Shown in pieces: positions 60,219-64,000 of a DNA stretch of 64,000 bases. Numbering within the stretch: the stretch's first letter is position 1; every line of letters starts with the position of its first letter. The stretch lies in the NCBI RefSeq assembly GCF_021343995.1, contig NZ_JAJTTE010000003.1, positions 124,001 to 188,000 on the forward strand, read 5' to 3'. The DNA comes from Pseudonocardia terrae (GTDB lineage: Bacteria > Actinomycetota > Actinomycetes > Mycobacteriales > Pseudonocardiaceae). The notes beneath the pieces are model-generated. The model did not search any database and was not told the origin of the DNA. It was given only the letters and a program-made list of their open reading frames with translations. The position numbers were made by a program, and so were the translations under genes.

Positions 60219-61592
60219 ATGGCCACGATGGATTCACGCAACGCCACCGCGGAACGTGTCGCGGGGGTGAACGCCCGACTGGACCGGCTCCCGGCCTTCG
60301 GGCTCTCACCAGTCGTGTTCGTCGTCGTCGGGGCGTCGTACTTCTTCACCTTCTACGACATCACCGCGATCGGGGTCACGCTGCCGGTGCTGCAGGATCG
60401 CTTCCAGCTCACCGGTGCGGACCTCGCGCTGCCGGTGACGACGAACCTCTTCGCCTACATCGTCGGCGCGTACGTGCTGTCCAGCCTCGCCGACTACATC
60501 GGACGGCGACGGGCCCTCGCGATCTCGGTCGTCCTGCTGGCCATCGGGGCGATCCTCACCGCGGTGTCCTGGAACCTGTCCAGCCTCGCGATCTTCCGCG
60601 CGGTCACCGGGCTGGGGATGGGCGCCGAGATCGCGCTCGCCGCCACGATCATGACCGAGCTGTCGCCTCCGCGCCTGCGCGGGCGCGGGGTGGCCCTCAA
60701 CGTCTTCTGGGGCGGGGTCGGGCTGGCGGCCGCGCCGTGGATCGGGCTCGCCCTGATCTCCTGGCTGCCGCCGGACATCGGCTGGCGCGTGGTGTTCGCC
60801 CTCGGTGCGCTGGCGATCATCGTGCTGATCTTCCTCAACGACCGCTGGGTGCCCGAGTCGCCGCGCTGGCTCGTGCTGCACGGCCGGCCCGACCGGGCGG
60901 ACGCGCTGCTGGACCGCATGGAGGCGCACCTGCGGGCCCGCGGGCACACGCTGACCACACCGAAACCCGCCGAGGCCGAGGCGGACCTCTCCACCTTCCC
61001 GACCTGGGAGCTGCTCCGCCCGCCCTACCTCAGCCGGGTCATCGTCGTCTTCCTGTTCTGGTTCTTCAGCTACATGGCCGCCTACGCCTACCTGGCCTAC
61101 CTGCCCACGCTGCTCAAGGAGATGGGCGTCTCGGAGAGCCTGCTCTACAGCGCCATCGGCGACCTCGGGTTCGTCGTCGGCGGGCTGGGGTCGGTGCTGG
61201 TCATCGACCGCTGGAACCGCAAGCACTCCGCGGCCGCGGCCGGCGTCGTCGGCATGATCGGCATCGGCCTGATCGCGGTCAGCCACGGGCCGGGGCTGCT
61301 GATCGCCGGCGCGTTCCTGGCCGGCATCTGGATCATGGCGCCGGCCCTGGGCTACGCCTACACGTCGGAGGTCTTCCCGACGCGCGCCCGCGCCTCCGGC
61401 ATGTCCATCGGCGACGGCCTCGGACACCTCGGCGGGGCGGTGCAGCCGTACATCGTGGTCGCCGGGCTGGCGGCGTTCGGCGCGCGCGGCACGTTCGGGC
61501 TGATGATCGCCATGATCGCGATCGCCGCCGCCATCATCCTCTTCGGCGGCATCCGGACGGCGGGGGACTCGCTGACGCACCTGGCCCGGTAG
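60219..61592 (+). CDS. MFS transporter, sugar-porter/aromatic acid type
   Basis: 457 residues, about 12 helices. FFTFYDITAIGVTLPVLQDRF at helix 1 (Asp in FYDI is typical of acid symporters), loop 2-3 SSLADYIGRRRALA (~87-100), PESPRWLVLHGRPDRADALLDRMEAHL after helix 6. It closely follows the nic-type carrier in design but is a separate gene. The ATG at 60219 follows GGGAGAGG. Probably imports an organic acid; substrate unknown. Confidence 0.85.
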   Translation: MATMDSRNATAERVAGVNARLDRLPAFGLSPVVFVVVGASYFFTFYDITAIGVTLPVLQDRFQLTGADLALPVTTNLFAYIVGAYVLSSLADYIGRRRALAISVVLLAIGAILTAVSWNLSSLAIFRAVTGLGMGAEIALAATIMTELSPPRLRGRGVALNVFWGGVGLAAAPWIGLALISWLPPDIGWRVVFALGALAIIVLIFLNDRWVPESPRWLVLHGRPDRADALLDRMEAHLRARGHTLTTPKPAEAEADLSTFPTWELLRPPYLSRVIVVFLFWFFSYMAAYAYLAYLPTLLKEMGVSESLLYSAIGDLGFVVGGLGSVLVIDRWNRKHSAAAAGVVGMIGIGLIAVSHGPGLLIAGAFLAGIWIMAPALGYAYTSEVFPTRARASGMSIGDGLGHLGGAVQPYIVVAGLAAFGARGTFGLMIAMIAIAAAIILFGGIRTAGDSLTHLAR

Positions 61593-61638
61593 TGCGGTCG
61601 TTGACCGGCGCGCGAGGCGCAGGGCAGAGTCGGGGCCC

Positions 61639-62625
61639 GTGAAGATCGACGCGCGGTTGCGGGACGGCCTCGAGCACGTGGCGGAGGACGCCCGCACCGC
61701 CGAGGAGCTCGGCTTCGACGGCGCCTGGAACAGCGAGAACAAGGCCGACGCGTTCCTGCCGATCGCGGTCGGCGCCGAGCACACCACGCGGCTGGAGCTG
61801 GGCTCGTCCGTCGCGATCGCCTTCGCGCGGACCCCGATGACCGTCGCGTACCAGGCCGTGGACCTGCAGCGCTTCTCCCGCGGCCGGTTCGTGCTCGGCC
61901 TCGGCAGCCAGATCCGCCCGCACGTCCAGCGCCGGTTCTCGATGCCGTGGTCGAGGCCGGCGGCGCGGATGAAGGACTTCGTGGTGGCGCTGCGGGCGAT
62001 CTGGCACGCCTGGGACACCGGCGAGCGGCTGCACCACCGCAGCGAGTTCTACGACCACACGTTGATGACGCCGAACTTCGTGCCGCCCGAGAACCCGTAC
62101 GGGCCGCCCACGGTGTTCCTCGCCGCCGTCGGACCGCACATGCTGCGAACCACCGCGGAGGTGGCGGACGGGCTGTTCACGCACCCCTTCCTCACCGAGC
62201 GGTACCTGCGCGAGGTGATCCTCCCCGAGGTCGAGGCGCACCGGGGGGAGGGGCTGGCACCGCTGGAGATCGCGCTGTCGGCGTTCGTCGCGCTCGACGA
62301 CGCCGACGTCGAGGCCGTCCGCCGGCAGATCTCGTTCTACGGCTCCACGCCCGCCTACCGCCCCGTGCTGGAGCTGCACGGCTGGGGCGACCTCCAGACC
62401 GACCTCAACACGCTCTCGAAGCGCGGCCGGTGGGACGAGATGGTCCCGCTCGTCACCGACGAGATCCTGGAAGCCATGTGCTCGATCGGCACCGAGCAGG
62501 AGGTCGCCGCCGACCTGCGCCGCCGATACGGCTCCCTCGCCCACCGGGTCCGCTTCAACCGTCCCGGCGACACCTCGGGCCCCGCCCGGTTCGCCGGCCT
62601 GGTGGAGGCCCTGCGCGCTGCGTGA
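61639..62625 (+). CDS. LLM-class F420-dependent oxidoreductase (TIGR03617-like)
   Basis: 328 residues. Family parts: KIDARLRDGLEHVAEDARTAEELGFDGAWNSENKADAFLPI at the start (family pattern), DLQRFSRGRFVLGLGSQIRPHVQRRFSMPW (~75-105) and ADGLFTHPFLTERYL (~185). The RGRFVLGLGSQI and RRFSMPW motifs match TIGR03617 F420 enzymes. GTG at 61639 has a weak ribosome site. It is 46 bases after the MFS gene and probably shares its transcript. Substrate unknown. Confidence 0.9.
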   Translation: MKIDARLRDGLEHVAEDARTAEELGFDGAWNSENKADAFLPIAVGAEHTTRLELGSSVAIAFARTPMTVAYQAVDLQRFSRGRFVLGLGSQIRPHVQRRFSMPWSRPAARMKDFVVALRAIWHAWDTGERLHHRSEFYDHTLMTPNFVPPENPYGPPTVFLAAVGPHMLRTTAEVADGLFTHPFLTERYLREVILPEVEAHRGEGLAPLEIALSAFVALDDADVEAVRRQISFYGSTPAYRPVLELHGWGDLQTDLNTLSKRGRWDEMVPLVTDEILEAMCSIGTEQEVAADLRRRYGSLAHRVRFNRPGDTSGPARFAGLVEALRAA

Positions 62626-62640
62626 GCGGCAGCGCTCACG
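62621..62640. terminator. Hairpin spanning both stop codons of convergent genes
   Basis: CGTGAGCG (62621-62628), loop GCAG, CGCTCACG (62633-62640), a perfect 8-bp stem. The left arm holds the TGA of the LLM gene (62623-62625) and the right arm the complement of the nucleoside phosphorylase stop (62636-62638). It is a compact bidirectional terminator. Confidence 0.7.
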
Positions 62641-63415
62641 TCTCCCGGTGAGCGGTGGCGGCGTCGAGGCGCAGGGCGGCGTCGGCAGCGAGCTCGAACA
62701 GGGCGGCGCGGACCTCGGCCGCGGTGGTCCAGCCCCGGTGCTCCCAGTCCTCGCCCGCGAGGGAGTCGCCGGCGAAGAGCAGGTGGGCGAGGCGGATCCC
62801 GCGGTACCGGGCCACCGCGATGAGCGCCGACGCCTCCATGTCGACCACCGCGCAGCCCTCGGCCGTCCGCCGCGCGATCCTGCCGCGGGTCTCGCGGAAC
62901 AGTCCGTCCGTGGTCCAGGCGCGGGCCGTGACGTAGGGGATGTCAGCGGCGTCGAGCGTGCCGCAGAGGGCGGCGACGCCGGCGGGATCGGCCTCCACGA
63001 CCCGCCCGGCGGGCAGGTAGTGGAAGGAGGTGCCCTCGTCGCGCAGGGCGCTGTCGACCACGACCGCGTGCCCGACGGTCAGCTCCGGCACCAGCGAGCC
63101 CGCCCCGCCGACCGCCACCACCGCCCGCACACCGAGCGCGATGAGCTCCTCGAGGAAGATCGCCGACAGCGGCGCCCCGACACCCGGCTGGACGACCGCC
63201 AGCCGCCGCCCCTCCCGCTCGATCTCGTGCACCGGCCACGGGCCGAGCTCCGACGTCAGGTGGACCGTCCGCACGGCGGGCACCGCGGCCACCACCTCGG
63301 GGAAGAAGCAGAGCACCGCGGCCTCCGGCAGCCGCACCCGGCGGGGCACGACGCGGTGCGGCTCGAGCACCCCCGCATCGGTCAGGTCGTCCTCGCACAA
63401 CGGCAGCGGATCCAC
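62636..63415 (-). CDS. Nucleoside phosphorylase (PNP/UDP family)
   Basis: 259 residues. PNP_UDP_1 fold: VQPGVGAPLSAIFLEELIALGVRAVVAVGGAGSLVPELTVGHAVVVDSALRDEG (~95-150, with GxGxPS-like start and GGAGSL) and the purine/uridine motif VVDMEASALIAVARYRGIRLAHLLFAGDSL (~190-220; Glu and Ser of the active site). It splits a nucleoside with phosphate. The GTG at 63415 is chosen as the start of the domain; no strong ribosome site. No operon partner is visible. Confidence 0.85.
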   Translation of the reverse strand: MDPLPLCEDDLTDAGVLEPHRVVPRRVRLPEAAVLCFFPEVVAAVPAVRTVHLTSELGPWPVHEIEREGRRLAVVQPGVGAPLSAIFLEELIALGVRAVVAVGGAGSLVPELTVGHAVVVDSALRDEGTSFHYLPAGRVVEADPAGVAALCGTLDAADIPYVTARAWTTDGLFRETRGRIARRTAEGCAVVDMEASALIAVARYRGIRLAHLLFAGDSLAGEDWEHRGWTTAAEVRAALFELAADAALRLDAATAHRET

Positions 63416-63518
63416 GGGCCGATCATGCCGCGCGGCGCTACCGTTTCCGGGAGTGGGCACGGAATGTTGCACGCTCAACAATCGTTGGACGGGGCACCAC
63501 CGACGGAAGGGGAGTCCG

Positions 63519-64000
63519 ATGCCGCAGCCCGAGGGAGCCGAGCTCGAGGCCATCCGCGCCCGGCGCGCCGATCTGCGCGGGAAGTACCTGCAGGCGCCCG
63601 CCGACCGCAGGCCCTCCACCGTGCAGGGCGTGCACCACCTCGCCCTGATCTGCAAGGACGTCGAGGAGACCATCCGCTTCTACCAGGAGCTGCTGGGCTT
63701 CCCGCTCGTCGAGCTCGTGGAGAACCGGGACTACCGGGGCTCCAGCCACTTCTTCTTCGACATCGGCCACGGCAACCTGCTGGGCTTCTTCGACTTCCCG
63801 GGCCACGACCACCCGGACTTCGGCGAGACGATCGGCGCGGTGCAGCACCTCGCGCTGTCCACCACGCCGGAGGAGTTCGAGCGGGCGAAGGCGCGCCTCG
63901 ACGAGGCCGGCATCGACTACCTCGGCCCGGATCGCGGCGTCGAGAACAGCCTCTACATCCGTGACCCCAACGGCGTCGGGCTCGAGTTCTACCGCGAGGA
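63519..64000 (+). CDS. VOC-family protein (truncated by window end)
   Basis: At least 160 residues, running off the right edge. ATG at 63519 after GGAAGGGGAG. The VOC fold is plain: VQGVHHLALICKDVEETIRFYQELLGFPLVELVENRDYRGSSHFFFDIG (~38-87, family pattern) and, in the second module, VQHLALSTTPEEFERAKARLDEAGIDYLG plus NSLYIRDPNGVGLEFYRE. His in each module and the final Glu give the metal triad of extradiol-like or glyoxalase-like proteins. The whole-length product and its neighbours cannot be judged here. Confidence 0.88.
   Translation, partial: MPQPEGAELEAIRARRADLRGKYLQAPADRRPSTVQGVHHLALICKDVEETIRFYQELLGFPLVELVENRDYRGSSHFFFDIGHGNLLGFFDFPGHDHPDFGETIGAVQHLALSTTPEEFERAKARLDEAGIDYLGPDRGVENSLYIRDPNGVGLEFYRE

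Overview
The window is very GC-rich DNA with dense, mostly intact genes, many GTG starts, GTGA/ATGA stop-start overlaps and several likely leaderless genes. It carries four F420-type luciferase-like oxidoreductases, an NDMA-type nicotinoprotein alcohol dehydrogenase, an ECF41-like sigma factor, a 1085-residue BTAD/ATPase regulator and FCD-GntR, IclR, TetR and MarR regulators. Together these point to a soil actinomycete, most probably in or near Pseudonocardia (inference; no rRNA or marker is present). No tRNA, rRNA, insertion sequence, prophage or CRISPR array was seen.

0-16.6 kb: an ECF41-like sigma factor stands divergent from a partial AhpD-like gene, followed by an acyl-CoA ligase wrecked by four single-base indels. 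Then comes a complete nicotinate degradation locus in two transcription units. nicX-nicE are on the plus strand (2.8-4.6 kb). nicC-transporter-FAD-Mo-FeS-nicF-nicD are on the minus strand (15.7-7.9 kb), with a MarR regulator (nicR-like) beside them. Predicted route: nicotinate to 6-hydroxynicotinate (three-subunit molybdenum hydroxylase), 2,5-dihydroxypyridine (NicC), N-formylmaleamate (NicX), maleamate (NicD), maleate (NicF), fumarate (NicE). A P450, a membrane protein, a 2H phosphoesterase and an FBP zinc-finger protein lie between the two arms. A 23-bp element, identical at 22 positions, precedes both nicX and nicC.

16.8-28.7 kb: an MFS carrier, an ammonium transporter with a GlnR-like box, boxC-boxB of the aerobic benzoyl-CoA epoxide pathway (no boxA or benzoate-CoA ligase in view), then a tight seven-gene minus-strand operon: TetR, crotonase, AhpD-like protein, SDR, SnoaL-like protein, two-domain MaoC hydratase and CaiC-like CoA ligase. 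It looks like a CoA-thioester catabolic pathway of unknown substrate.

28.7-45.9 kb: the BTAD regulator, a hemerythrin-like protein, an IclR-pobA pair (4-hydroxybenzoate to protocatechuate), an SDR, a VOC protein and an F420 enzyme. Next is an unusual operon: CaiB CoA-transferase, citryl-CoA-lyase-like protein, hydroxyquinol 1,2-dioxygenase-like protein, MDR reductase and MetE-like protein. An IclR regulator stands upstream on the same strand and an AtzA/TrzN-type amidohydrolase and a glycosyltransferase stand divergent to it.

45.9-64 kb: NAD synthetase, a GntR regulator, an SDR/TetR divergent pair with two matching palindromic operators, F420/FMN enzymes, DUF1992 and DUF937 proteins, an acyl-CoA ligase, the nicotinoprotein alcohol dehydrogenase, a broken SulP transporter next to a YeiH-type exporter, an MFS carrier, another F420 enzyme, a nucleoside phosphorylase and a VOC dioxygenase-like gene cut by the window end.

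Non-coding structure is rich. A 22-bp tandem repeat with exact period occurs as 18 units in four intergenic loci. A triple hairpin repeat lies at 54.5-54.65 kb. Several strong hairpins sit between convergent genes, and several palindromic operators stand next to promoters.
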